Below are positions 47,977-57,097 of a stretch of 64,000 nucleotides of DNA, one piece after another (position 1 is the stretch's first letter; every line of letters starts with the position of its first letter). The stretch is from Streptomyces aureus (lineage in GTDB: Bacteria > Actinomycetota > Actinomycetes > Streptomycetales > Streptomycetaceae), in the NCBI RefSeq assembly GCF_000725495.1, contig NZ_JNZD01000025.1, positions 1 to 64,000 on the forward strand, written 5' to 3'. The translations under genes were made by a program, and so were the position numbers. The notes beneath the pieces are model-generated. The model was not told the DNA's origin. It made no database searches and saw nothing but the letters and a program-made list of their open reading frames with translations.

Positions 47977-50661
47977 ATGGTCCGCTTCGTGTACGACTTC
48001 GCAGAAGGCAGCCGTGATCTCGCCGGGCTGCTCGGCGGCAAGGGGGCCAACCTCGCCGAGATGACCCGGCTGGGGCTGCCGGTCCCGCCGGGATTCACCG
48101 TGACCACGGACGCCTGCCGGGCCTTTCTGGCCACCGGCACCGAGCCCGACGGTCTGATGCGGGAGGTCTCCGACCATCTGACGGCGCTGGAGCGGTCGGC
48201 CGGACGGCGGCTGGGGCAGCCCGACGACCCCCTGCTGCTCTCCGTGCGCTCGGGGGCCAGGTTCTCCATGCCCGGCATGATGGAGACGATCCTCGACGTC
48301 GGTCTCAACGACGAGTCGGTCCTCGGGCTGGCGAAGGTCTCCGGCAACGACCGCTTCGCCTGGGACTCCTACCGCCGTCTGGTGCAGATGTTCGGCAGCA
48401 CGGTCATGGGCGTGGACGCCTCCCTGTTCGAGGGCGTCCTCGACGAGCTGAAACGGGCCCGCGGCGCGGCGACCGACCTGGACCTGGCCGCCGAGGACCT
48501 GGCCGGGCTCGTCGAGTCGTACCAGAACCTCGTCCGCCAGGAGACCGGTGAGTACTTCCCCCAGTCCCCCGCCGAACAGCTGCGGCAGGCGGTGCTCGCC
48601 GTCTTCGCGTCCTGGAACGGCGAACGCGCCCGGATCTACCGCCGTCGCGAGCACATCCCCGACGACCTGGGCACCGCGGTCACCGTGCAGACCATGGTCT
48701 TCGGCAACCTCGGCTCCGATTCCGGCAGCGGGGTCGCCTTCACCCGGGACCCGTCCACGGGGCGGCCAGGACTGTACGGCGACTACCTCGCGAACGCGCA
48801 GGGCGAAGACGTGGTGGCGGGCATCCGCAACACGGTCTCCCTGGCGGCCCTCGCGGAGCTGGACCCGGTGTCGTACGACCACCTCCGCTCCCACATGAGC
48901 ACGCTGGAGACGCACTACCGGGACCTGTGCGACATCGAGTTCACGATCGAGCGCGGCCGGCTGTGGATGCTGCAGACCCGGGTCGGCAAGCGGACCGCCG
49001 CGGCGGCGTTCGCCATCGCCGCGCAGCTGGCCGACGAGGGACTGATCGGCCCGGACGAGGGGCTGACCCGGGTCACCGGGGAGGGCCTGGCCCGGCTGAT
49101 GTTCCCCCGGTTCGACACCGCGGCCGTCGGCGAGGCCCTCGCGCACGGGCTGCCGGCCTCTCCGGGCGCGGCCGTGGGCGCCGCTGTGTTCGACTCCGCC
49201 GAGGCGGTACGCCGGGCCGCGGCGGGCGAGAGGGTCGTCCTGGTGCGCCAGGAGACCACCCCGGACGATCTGCCCGGCATGATCGCGGCGCAGGCGGTGC
49301 TGACCAGCCGCGGCGGGAAGACCAGTCACGCCGCCGTCGTCGCCCGGGGCATGGGCCGGGTGTGCGTGTGCGGGGCCGAGGAGATCGCGGTGGACACCGG
49401 GGCGCGCCGGTTCACCGTGGGGTCCACGGTCGTCGAGGAGGGCACGGTCGTCTCCGTGGACGGCTCGGAGGGTGCGGTGTACCTGGGTGCCGCCCCGCTC
49501 GTCGACTCCGCGGTGATGCGGTACTTCGAGACGGGCGAGCGCTCCGACGCGCTGGTCGGGGCCGTCGCGGACGCCATGGAGCGGGCCGACGGCGCCCGGC
49601 GCCTGGAGGTGCGGGCGAACGCCGACACGCCCGAGGACGCGGCCCGGGCCCGGCGGTTCGGAGCGCAGGGCGTGGGGCTGTGCCGCACCGAGCACATGTT
49701 CCTCGGGGAGCGCCGCAAGCTGGTCGAGGCGATGATCCTGGCCGGTGACGAGACCGAGCGCGAGCGGGCCCTCGGCGCCCTGCTGCCCCTCCAGCGGCGG
49801 GACTTCAGCGGCATCCTGGAGGCGATGGACGGGCTGCCGGTCACCATCCGGCTCATCGACCCGCCCCTGCACGAGTTCCTGCCCGACCGCACCGAACTCG
49901 CCGTGCGGATCGCCGCCGCCGAGGCCCGGGGCGAGCGGCCGGACCCGCACGACACCGATCTGCTCGGCGCGGTGAACCGGATGCACGAGGAGAATCCGAT
50001 GCTCGGGCTGCGTGGCGTCCGTCTGGGACTGGTCGTTCCGGGGCTGGTCGCCATGCAGGTGCGGGCGATCGCCGAGGCGGTCGTCGAGCGCACCCGCGCC
50101 GGGGGCGACCCCCGGGCCGAGATCATGGTGCCGCTGGTGGGAGCCGTCGAGGAACTGCGCATCGAGCGGGCCGAGGTGGAGCGCGTCCTGGCTGAGGTGT
50201 CCGAGGAGTCCGGCATCGCCGTGCGGCTTCCGGTCGGCACCATGATCGAGCTGCCGCGGGCCGCGCTCACGGCCGGGCGCATCGCCGAGGAGGCCGAGTT
50301 CTTCTCCTTCGGCACCAACGACCTCACCCAGACCACCTGGGGCTTCTCCCGCGACGACGTCGAGGCCGCGTTCTTCTCCACCTACCTCGACAAGGGCATC
50401 TTCGCCACCTCGCCTTTCGAGAGCCTCGACCGCGACGGGGTGGGCCGGCTGGTCCGCATCGCCGTGGACGAGGGCCGCGCCACGCGTCCCGATCTGAAGA
50501 TCGGCGTGTGCGGCGAACACGGCGGGGACCCCGAGTCCGTGCACTTCTTCCACGCGGCGGGCCTGGACTACGTGTCCTGCTCCCCGTTCCGCGTCCCCGT
50601 GGCCCGCCTGGAGGCCGGCCGCGCGGCACTGACCGGGACGGAGCCGAGCGACAGCAGGTGA
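47977..50661 (+). CDS. ppdK: Pyruvate, phosphate dikinase
   Basis: An 894-aa enzyme of full length. N-terminal ATP-grasp domain (LLGGKGANLAEMTRLGLPVPPGFTVTTDAC, PGMMETILDVGLND), central phosphohistidine domain with His451 in GGKTSHAAVVARG, and C-terminal PEP/pyruvate TIM barrel with Cys845 in GVCGEHGGDP. It interconverts pyruvate, ATP and phosphate with PEP, AMP and PPi in the cytosol. Start ATG 47977 follows AAAGGAGA. Neighbouring AdhE, flavohaemoprotein and hibernation factor suggest use during oxygen limitation, when PPi-linked metabolism saves ATP. Confidence 0.93.
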   Translation: MVRFVYDFAEGSRDLAGLLGGKGANLAEMTRLGLPVPPGFTVTTDACRAFLATGTEPDGLMREVSDHLTALERSAGRRLGQPDDPLLLSVRSGARFSMPGMMETILDVGLNDESVLGLAKVSGNDRFAWDSYRRLVQMFGSTVMGVDASLFEGVLDELKRARGAATDLDLAAEDLAGLVESYQNLVRQETGEYFPQSPAEQLRQAVLAVFASWNGERARIYRRREHIPDDLGTAVTVQTMVFGNLGSDSGSGVAFTRDPSTGRPGLYGDYLANAQGEDVVAGIRNTVSLAALAELDPVSYDHLRSHMSTLETHYRDLCDIEFTIERGRLWMLQTRVGKRTAAAAFAIAAQLADEGLIGPDEGLTRVTGEGLARLMFPRFDTAAVGEALAHGLPASPGAAVGAAVFDSAEAVRRAAAGERVVLVRQETTPDDLPGMIAAQAVLTSRGGKTSHAAVVARGMGRVCVCGAEEIAVDTGARRFTVGSTVVEEGTVVSVDGSEGAVYLGAAPLVDSAVMRYFETGERSDALVGAVADAMERADGARRLEVRANADTPEDAARARRFGAQGVGLCRTEHMFLGERRKLVEAMILAGDETERERALGALLPLQRRDFSGILEAMDGLPVTIRLIDPPLHEFLPDRTELAVRIAAAEARGERPDPHDTDLLGAVNRMHEENPMLGLRGVRLGLVVPGLVAMQVRAIAEAVVERTRAGGDPRAEIMVPLVGAVEELRIERAEVERVLAEVSEESGIAVRLPVGTMIELPRAALTAGRIAEEAEFFSFGTNDLTQTTWGFSRDDVEAAFFSTYLDKGIFATSPFESLDRDGVGRLVRIAVDEGRATRPDLKIGVCGEHGGDPESVHFFHAAGLDYVSCSPFRVPVARLEAGRAALTGTEPSDSR

Positions 50662-50676
50662 ACGGGGCGCTCGCGC

Positions 50677-50704
50677 GGGGCCCGGGTCGACAGCCCCGGG
50701 CCCC
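50677..50704 (+). terminator. Hairpin terminator after ppdK
   Basis: GGGGCCCGGG (50677-50686) and CCCGGGCCCC (50695-50704) form a 10-bp GC stem with an 8-nt loop, 16 nt beyond the ppdK stop. Confidence 0.65.
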
Positions 50705-50764
50705 TGGCCTCAGTCGGCCCGCCCCGACCGGCCCCCGGAGGCACCCGACGTCAACGGGCTGACC

Positions 50765-50785
50765 CGGCCCCGTACTTCGGGGCCG
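50765..50785 (+). terminator. Second hairpin between ppdK and adhE
   Basis: CGGCCCCG (50765-50772) and CGGGGCCG (50778-50785) with loop TACTT. Together with the previous stem it suggests ppdK and adhE are separate transcripts. Confidence 0.55.
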
Positions 50786-50946
50786 TTCGGCCCCCGGTGA
50801 GGACCCATCGGGACCTGATCACCGGTGCCGTCGGCAGGAGACGGTGTGAGTGCGGCAGGAACCGGCCCGCGGCCCCCGCGGCACCGCTCCCGCCCCAGCG
50901 CCCCACCCGCGTTGCGCCCCTCACCCGACCACGGAGGCCCGTCCCC

Positions 50947-53760
50947 ATGACCCGCCACGACGACCGCACCGCGACCATCGACCCCGCAGGCGTGCCGTCA
51001 CCGGCCGCGGGCGTGCCCTCCCAACCCGCAGGCGTACCGTCCACGGCCGCGGGCGTACCGGCCGACCCCACAGGTGTGACGTCACCGCTTACGGCCGTGC
51101 CGGCCGAACCCGAGGGCGCTCCGTCCGACATCGCCCTCGCGGTCGACCTCCTGGTGGAGAACGCGCTCAAGGCGCTCACCGCGTACGAGTCGCTGGACCA
51201 GGAGCAGGTCGACCACATCGTGAAGAAGGCCTCGGTCGCCGCCCTGGACCAGCACACCTCCCTGGCGGCGCTCGCGGTGGAGGAGACCGGACGCGGTGTC
51301 TTCGAGGACAAGGCCGCCAAGAACATGTTCGCCTGCGAGTACGTCACCCACAGCATGGGTCCGATGAAGACGGTGGGCGTCGTGGCCCGGGACGACATCG
51401 ACGACATGACGGAGGTGGCCGAGCCCGTCGGCGTGGTGTGCGCGGTCACCCCCGTCACCAACCCGACCTCGACCACGGTCTTCAAGGCGCTGATGGCGCT
51501 GAAGACCCGCAACCCGATCGTGTTCGCCTTCCACCCCTCGGCCCAGCGCTGCAGCGCGCGGGCCGCTCGGATCGTGCGCGACGCGGCGGTCGCGGCGGGG
51601 GCCCCGGAGCACTGCGTGCAGTGGATCGAGACGCCGTCCGTCGAGGCGACCGGCGTCCTGATGCGCCACCCCGGCGTCGCGCTGATCCTGGCCACCGGCG
51701 GCAACGCGATGGTCAGGGCCGCCTATTCGGCCGGAAAGCCCGCCCTCGGGGTCGGCGCGGGCAACGTTCCCGCCTATGTCCACCGCAGCGCCGACGTGCG
51801 CCGCGCGGTCAACGACCTGGTGCTGTCCAAGTCGTTCGACAACGGCATGATCTGCGCCTCCGAGCAGGCGGTGATCCTGGACGAGGAGATCCGGGACGCG
51901 GTGCTCGCCGAGTTCCGCACCCTGCACGCCCATCTGGCCACCGCCGAGGAGAAGTCGAAGCTGGAGGCTTACCTGTTCCCGGCCGGTGCCGCGGGCGCGG
52001 GCTGTGAACCAAAGGTCAACTCCGCGGCCGTGGGCCGGAGTCCGGCCTGGATCGCCGAGCAGGCCGGGTTCTCCGTACCGAAGGACACCTCGCTGATCCT
52101 GGTCGAGGCCGACGGCGTCGGCCCGCAGGAGCCGCTCACCCGCGAGAAGCTGTGCCCGGTCCTCGCCGTCCTGCGGGCCGGCTCGGCCGAGCAGGGCTTC
52201 GACCTGGCGGCAGACATGGTCGCCTTCCACGGCCAGGGCCACAGCGCCGTCATCCACACCGGCGACCCCGGACTCGCCGAGGCGTACGGCCGCCGCATGA
52301 AGACCGTACGGATCATCGTCAACGCCCCCTCCTCGCAGGGTGCCATCGGCGGCATCTACAACAGCCTGCTGCCCTCGCTGACCCTGGGCTGCGGCTCGTG
52401 GGGGAGCACTTCGGTGTCGAACAACGTCTCGGCCGCCCAACTGCTCAACATCAAGCGGGTGTCGGTGCGCCGCAACAACCTCCAGTGGTTCAAGGTGCCG
52501 CCCAAGATCTACTTCGAGCCCCAGTCCATCCGCTATCTGGCCTCGATGCCGGACGTCCACCGGGTCACGGTCGTCACCGACGCGACGATGACCCGCCTCG
52601 GCCTCGTCGACCGGGTCCAGAACGTCCTGCGCAGGCGCCGGGAGCCGGTCACCGTCCAAGTCATCGACAACGTCGAACCCGAGCCCACCATCGACTCCGT
52701 GCGGCGCGGCGCCCGGCTCATGGGCGACTTCCGCCCGGACACCATCATCGCCCTCGGCGGCGGCTCCCCGATGGACGCGGCCAAGGTGATGTGGCTGCTG
52801 TACGAACAGCAGGCCGAGGGCAGGGACGTCGAGTTCGCGGACATGCGGCACAAGTTCTCCGACATCCGCAAGCGCGCCTTCCGTTTCCCGGCCCTCGGGA
52901 AGCTCGCGCGGCTCGTGTGCGTCCCGACCACCTCCGGCACCGGGGCCGAGGTGACCCCGTTCGCCGTCATCTCCGATCCCGCGACCGGCAAGAAGTACCC
53001 GCTGGCCGACTACGCGCTCACCCCGAGCGTGGCGATCGTCGACCCGCTGCTCGCCGCGAACCTGCCGCGGACCCTGGCCGCCGACAGCGGGTTCGACGCC
53101 CTCACCCACGCCATCGAGTCCTATGTCTCGGTCTACGCCAACGACTTCACCGACGGTCTCGCCCTGCACGCGATCCGGATGGTCTTCGAGAACATCGAGG
53201 CCGCGGTCGACGACCGCGCGGCGAGCGAGCGGGCGCGGGAGAAGATGCACAACGCGGGCACGATCGCCGGCATGGCCTTCGGCAACGCCTTCCTCGGCAT
53301 CGTCCACGCCATGTCCCACACCCTGGGCGCCACCTTCCACATCGCGCACGGCCGCACCAACGCCGTCCTGCTGCCGCACGTCATCCGCTACAACGGCACG
53401 GTCCCCACGAAGCTCACCGGCTGGCCCAAGTACGAGAACTACCAGGCGCCCGAACGCTTCCAGGACATCGCGCGCGTCCTCGGCCTGCCCGCGGCCACCC
53501 CGGCCGAGGGCGTCGAGTCCCTCGCGGCGGCCGTGGAGCGGCTCCGGGACCAGGTGGGCATCGAGCCGACGTTCCGGGCCCTCGGCGTCGACGAGCGCGC
53601 CTTCCTCGACGCGCTGCCCCGGCAGGCTCTCAACGCCTACGAGGACCAGTGCGCGCCCGCCAACCCGCGCATGCCGATGCTCGACGACATGCAGGAGCTC
53701 ATGCGCACGGCCTACTACGGCCGCGCGGCGCGCGGTGGCGCCGCCGGCGCCACCGTCTGA
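50947..53760 (+). CDS. adhE: Bifunctional acetaldehyde-CoA/alcohol dehydrogenase
   Basis: A 937-aa AdhE. N-terminal aldehyde dehydrogenase half with catalytic Cys303 (NGMICASEQ) and the NAD-binding GVGAGNVPAYVH stretch. C-terminal iron-type alcohol dehydrogenase half with LGGGSPMDAAKVMW and the iron-binding His region HAMSHTLGATFHIAHG. It reduces acetyl-CoA to ethanol with NADH in two steps. ATG 50947 follows GGAGG. The first 55 residues carry several AGVP repeats rich in Pro, an extension absent from enterobacterial AdhE. AdhE is a fermentative enzyme, surprising but known in obligately aerobic Streptomyces. Confidence 0.93.
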   Translation: MTRHDDRTATIDPAGVPSPAAGVPSQPAGVPSTAAGVPADPTGVTSPLTAVPAEPEGAPSDIALAVDLLVENALKALTAYESLDQEQVDHIVKKASVAALDQHTSLAALAVEETGRGVFEDKAAKNMFACEYVTHSMGPMKTVGVVARDDIDDMTEVAEPVGVVCAVTPVTNPTSTTVFKALMALKTRNPIVFAFHPSAQRCSARAARIVRDAAVAAGAPEHCVQWIETPSVEATGVLMRHPGVALILATGGNAMVRAAYSAGKPALGVGAGNVPAYVHRSADVRRAVNDLVLSKSFDNGMICASEQAVILDEEIRDAVLAEFRTLHAHLATAEEKSKLEAYLFPAGAAGAGCEPKVNSAAVGRSPAWIAEQAGFSVPKDTSLILVEADGVGPQEPLTREKLCPVLAVLRAGSAEQGFDLAADMVAFHGQGHSAVIHTGDPGLAEAYGRRMKTVRIIVNAPSSQGAIGGIYNSLLPSLTLGCGSWGSTSVSNNVSAAQLLNIKRVSVRRNNLQWFKVPPKIYFEPQSIRYLASMPDVHRVTVVTDATMTRLGLVDRVQNVLRRRREPVTVQVIDNVEPEPTIDSVRRGARLMGDFRPDTIIALGGGSPMDAAKVMWLLYEQQAEGRDVEFADMRHKFSDIRKRAFRFPALGKLARLVCVPTTSGTGAEVTPFAVISDPATGKKYPLADYALTPSVAIVDPLLAANLPRTLAADSGFDALTHAIESYVSVYANDFTDGLALHAIRMVFENIEAAVDDRAASERAREKMHNAGTIAGMAFGNAFLGIVHAMSHTLGATFHIAHGRTNAVLLPHVIRYNGTVPTKLTGWPKYENYQAPERFQDIARVLGLPAATPAEGVESLAAAVERLRDQVGIEPTFRALGVDERAFLDALPRQALNAYEDQCAPANPRMPMLDDMQELMRTAYYGRAARGGAAGATV

Positions 53761-53805
53761 CCGACCCCCTCTCCTTCCCTCACACCACCCTTCCCTGGAG
53801 GTTCG

Positions 53806-55020
53806 ATGCTGTCCGCGGAGTCCGCAGCCCTCGTACGGGCCACCCTGCCCGCCGTGGCCGGGGCGCTCGACGAGATCACCACCCGCTTCTACGCGACCAT
53901 GTTCCGCGACCGGCCGGAACTGCTCGACGGGATGTTCAACCGCGGGAACCAGGCCAGCGGAGCACAGCGCCGGGCGCTGGCGGGATCGATCGCCGGGTTC
54001 GCCACGGCGCTCCTGGACAACCCCGGCACTCGGCCCGACGCCCTGCTGTCGCGGATCGCGCACAAGCACGCCGCCGTCGGTGTCACCGACGACCAGTACA
54101 CGATCGTCCACAAGTACCTGTTCGGCGCGATCGCCGACGTCCTCGGGGCCGCGGTCACCCCCGAGGTCGCGGCCGCCTGGGACGAGGTCTACTGGCTGAT
54201 GGCCGGCGCGCTGATCGGCCGGGAGGCCCTGCTCTACCAGGACGCGGGGGTCCGGCCCGGCGGGACCTGGCGGCCGTGGACGGTCGTCGAACGGCGCCCG
54301 GAGACCTCCGACGCCGTGTCCTTCCTGCTGCGCCCGGCGGACGGCGGACCGGCGCCGCGGGCCCGCGCCGGCCAGTACGTGAGCGTCCGGGTGCGGATGC
54401 CCGACGGGGTGCACCAGGTGCGCCAGTACAGCCTGTCCTCGGACCCGGGCGGCGAGCTGCGCCGGATCACCGTGAAGCGGGCCGCGGGCGAGGGGGCGGA
54501 GCCGGACGGCGAGGTCTCGACCCTGCTGCACGAGACTGTCGGCGAGGGCGACGAGTTGCTCCTGTCCGCGCCGTTCGGCGACGTGTTCCTCGACGACCCG
54601 GCCGACGCGGACACGCCGGTCGTGCTGGTGTCGGCGGGCATCGGCTGCACCCCGATGACCGGCATCCTGGCCCACCTCGCGGCCCTCGGCTCGACCCGGC
54701 CCGTCCTGGTCCTGCACGCCGACCGCTCCCCCGCCGACCACGCCCTGCGCGCCGAGACGCACGAGCTGGTCGAGCGGCTGGCGGACGCCCGGTCGGTGTT
54801 CTGGTACGAGCGTCCGGGGCCGGAGGAGCCCGGCGCGCGGACCGGTCTCATGGACCTGGGCGGCACGGAGATCCCCGACGAGGCCACCGTGTTCCTGTGC
54901 GGCGCGCTCCCGTTCATGCGGGACGTGCGCGGACAGCTGCTGGCCGCCGGTGTGTCCCCGCGCCACATCCGCTACGAGGTCTTCGGCCCCGACCTGTGGC
55001 TGCCCGACGCCACGGCCTGA
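53806..55020 (+). CDS. Flavohaemoprotein (globin-FAD/NAD reductase)
   Basis: A 404-aa protein with globin domain (B10 Tyr29 in TRFYATMF, proximal His88 in IAHKHAAVGV) fused to a ferredoxin-reductase module: RQYSLSS for FAD, GIGCTPMTGIL for NAD and C-terminal CGALPFMRDV. The family (Hmp) converts NO and oxygen to nitrate using NADPH. TGGAGG precedes ATG 53806. It lies 45 bp after adhE and may be co-transcribed, protecting against NO during low oxygen. Confidence 0.9.
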   Translation: MLSAESAALVRATLPAVAGALDEITTRFYATMFRDRPELLDGMFNRGNQASGAQRRALAGSIAGFATALLDNPGTRPDALLSRIAHKHAAVGVTDDQYTIVHKYLFGAIADVLGAAVTPEVAAAWDEVYWLMAGALIGREALLYQDAGVRPGGTWRPWTVVERRPETSDAVSFLLRPADGGPAPRARAGQYVSVRVRMPDGVHQVRQYSLSSDPGGELRRITVKRAAGEGAEPDGEVSTLLHETVGEGDELLLSAPFGDVFLDDPADADTPVVLVSAGIGCTPMTGILAHLAALGSTRPVLVLHADRSPADHALRAETHELVERLADARSVFWYERPGPEEPGARTGLMDLGGTEIPDEATVFLCGALPFMRDVRGQLLAAGVSPRHIRYEVFGPDLWLPDATA

Positions 55021-55066
55021 CCTCCCCTGTCGTTCCGTTCCGTACCGATCCGAAAGAAGGATCCCT

Positions 55067-55453
55067 GTGACCAACGACAACACGCGGCCGACCCCCCAGG
55101 TCCGGCTGCGTTCCGAGGGCGCCGTGGACGCGGCCACCCTGGAGTACGCCCGTACGAAGATCGACGCCGTCCTCGGCCGCCCCGGCCTTCCCGCCGTCAC
55201 CGGCGAGGTGCGCATCGTCCGGGCCGGGGCCCATCACTCCGGCCACCCGTGGTCGGCGACCGCCGACGTGCGCGTCGGACGCCGTCAGGTCGTGGCGGCG
55301 GCCGAGGAGTCGACGGGCACCGAGCTGGTCGACCGGCTCCAGGACCGGCTGCGCCGCCAGACCGACAGGGCCGTCCACACGTGGGACGACAGCCGTGGGA
55401 CCACGGCCCCGCCGTGGCGCGGCGGTGCGCTCGACGACCGTGTGAGCCCGTGA
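55067..55453 (+). CDS. HPF/RaiA-type ribosome-associated protein
   Basis: A 128-aa protein resembling the sigma-54-modulation/HPF S30AE domain: VRLRSEGAVDAATLEYARTKIDAVL, then alternating strands and a C-terminal helix ELVDRLQDRLRRQTDRAVHTW. GTG 55067 follows GAAAGAAGGA. Such proteins bind resting ribosomes and form hibernating dimers. It lacks a clear C-terminal dimerisation domain. Position after AdhE and flavohaemoprotein fits a dormancy set. Confidence 0.72.
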   Translation: MTNDNTRPTPQVRLRSEGAVDAATLEYARTKIDAVLGRPGLPAVTGEVRIVRAGAHHSGHPWSATADVRVGRRQVVAAAEESTGTELVDRLQDRLRRQTDRAVHTWDDSRGTTAPPWRGGALDDRVSP

Positions 55454-55579
55454 GGAGCACGGGCCGGGCCGGCGCCCACGCGCCGGCCCGGCCCCCGACG
55501 CGGCCGTGGCCGCGCGCCGAGGAGGAGACCATGCACCGCCGTTAGCGGCCCGCCCGGAAGAACCGGCGATCCCGGCGTC

Positions 55580-55617
55580 GCGGTCCTGCCCCGTCCCCCG
55601 ACGCGGGGCAGGACCGC
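55580..55617. terminator. Bidirectional terminator
   Basis: Perfect 13-bp arms GCGGTCCTGCCCC (55580-55592) and GGGGCAGGACCGC (55605-55617) with a 12-nt loop lie between the convergent HPF-like and CHAP genes. Confidence 0.75.
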
Positions 55618-55626
55618 AACCGTTCG

Positions 55627-57086
55627 TCAGCAGTTCCGGATCGGGTTTCCGTTCTGGTCGTTGGCGGTGTCGTTGCCCTGGCCGCTCAGGTAGTACGCGG
55701 AGACGTAGTCACGGCCACCCGTGTCCATGTCCGTGTACAACCACCAGTGATTGAACGCACCACCCGAACCGACCTGCGCACCCCACACACGGCACAAGAC
55801 GTAGTTCTGCCCCGCGTACAGCGTGCCGCCGTGGTCCCGACCGGGAGCCGAGGCGAACGTGGTCACCCAGGAGCGGCCACCGCCGTCGTCCCCGGAACCA
55901 CAGTTCGGGACGGGTGCTCCGGTCTCGTCGTTGGCGGTGTCGTTGCCCTGGCCGCTCAGGTAATAGGCGGAGACGAAGTCACGGCCACCCGTGTCCATGT
56001 CCGTGTACAACCACCAGTGATTGAACGCACCACCCGAACCGACCTGCGCAAACACGTAGTTCCGGCCCGCGTTCAGCGTGCCGCCGTTGTCGCGGCCCGG
56101 TGCGCCGGTGAAGGTGCGCACCCAGTATCTGCCGCCGCTGCGTCCGGTGCCGCTGGTCTCGCCGTCGCACTCGGGCAGCGGTGAGCCGTTCTCGTCGTTG
56201 GCGACGTCGTTGCCCTGACCGCTCAGGTAATAGGCGGAGACGAAGTCACGGCCACCCGTGTCCATGTCCGTGTACAACCACCAGTGATTGAACGCACCAC
56301 CCGAACCGACCTGCGCACGTGGTCCCGTCCGGGCGCGGAGCCGTACGTCCGCACCCAGCTCTTGTAGCTGCTCGTGCCTCCGGCACCGCCCGTGCTGCCG
56401 CCCCCGCCGCCATGGAGGGGCCGGCCCTTGAGCACCGGACTGACGTAGCCGTCGATCGCCTCGGATCCGCCGAAGTGGGTGCCCGGCGCCCAGTCGAGGG
56501 TGTCCTGCCGGACCTTGGCGGTGTGGGCGTAGTGGGCCTGCTCGTCGCCTTCCGGACCGCGGGTGTTCTCCTCCCCGCCGACGTCTCCGCTGACGAAGGT
56601 CACCTCGCCGGTGATCGCCGAGACACGGACGACGATGGCCACGTGGTGCACGACGCCCCGGTCGCTGCCGAACCTGTTGTGGAACAGGACGGCGTCGCCG
56701 AGCTTGGGCGTGGAGTGTTCACCGCCGTAGGCGCCGGCCATGTGCTTGAAGCTGACCGCGGAGGGGTCGAGGCCGTCGGTGCGGAATCCGGCGTAGGCCC
56801 ACACCCAGCGGGCGAAGTCGGCGCACCAGTACTCGCCCTTGCCACCGTTTCCGCTGCAACTCGTCAGGTAGCCGGGGCTGCACACCGTACCGGGCCCGTT
56901 GTTGTTGATGGAGAGCGACAACTGGCTGTTCGCGACGTTCGCGATCTGGTTGAGGGCTTCCCAGGGAGTGTCGTCGTCCGCCTGGGCCGGAGGGGCGGAC
57001 ACGCCGGCGTAGAAGGCGGCGGTGAGCAGGGCAGTCACCGCGACCGCGCCCCGGCGCAGCGGTCTGGTGAGGCGTCGGAAGTTCAT
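55627..57086 (-). pseudogene. Secreted CHAP-domain protein with three C-terminal repeats, frameshifted
   Basis: Starts at ATG 57086 with a signal peptide (charged start, hydrophobic ALLTAAFYAGVSA, then PPAQADD). A CHAP amidase-like domain follows (GEYWCADFARWVWAYAG with the catalytic Cys; GVVHHVAIVV with His), then a Gly-rich linker. The C-terminus should hold three repeats containing GSGGAFNHWWLYTDMDTGGRD and YYLSGQGND. In the first repeat a 34-nt deletion near 56317 shifts the frame, so the upstream part ends at 56223 while the remaining repeats are open at 55627-56277. Either the gene is broken, or the assembly has collapsed repeat sequence. CHAP domains cut peptidoglycan peptides. Confidence 0.8.
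55708..56317. repeat. Three perfect 73-bp direct repeats in the CHAP gene
   Basis: Identical 73-bp copies at 55708-55780, 55978-56050 and 56245-56317, spaced 270 and 267 bp, encode the GGAFNHWW part of the C-terminal repeats. The third copy ends exactly at the deletion junction. Confidence 0.85.
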
Positions 57087-57097
57087 GGCCAGGGAGG

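Noticed and set aside
51082..55215. 1377-codon minus-strand open frame
   Set aside because: It is antisense to adhE and the flavohaemoprotein gene, both certain; no motifs.
55531..55545. Four-codon ORF (ATG to TAG) behind GGAGGAG
   Set aside because: It is too short to be a product and precedes no gene on the same strand; probably chance or a gene remnant.
56223..56277. Programmed frameshift joining the two parts of the CHAP protein
   Set aside because: No slippery sequence is seen and comparison with the other repeats shows a simple 34-nt deletion.
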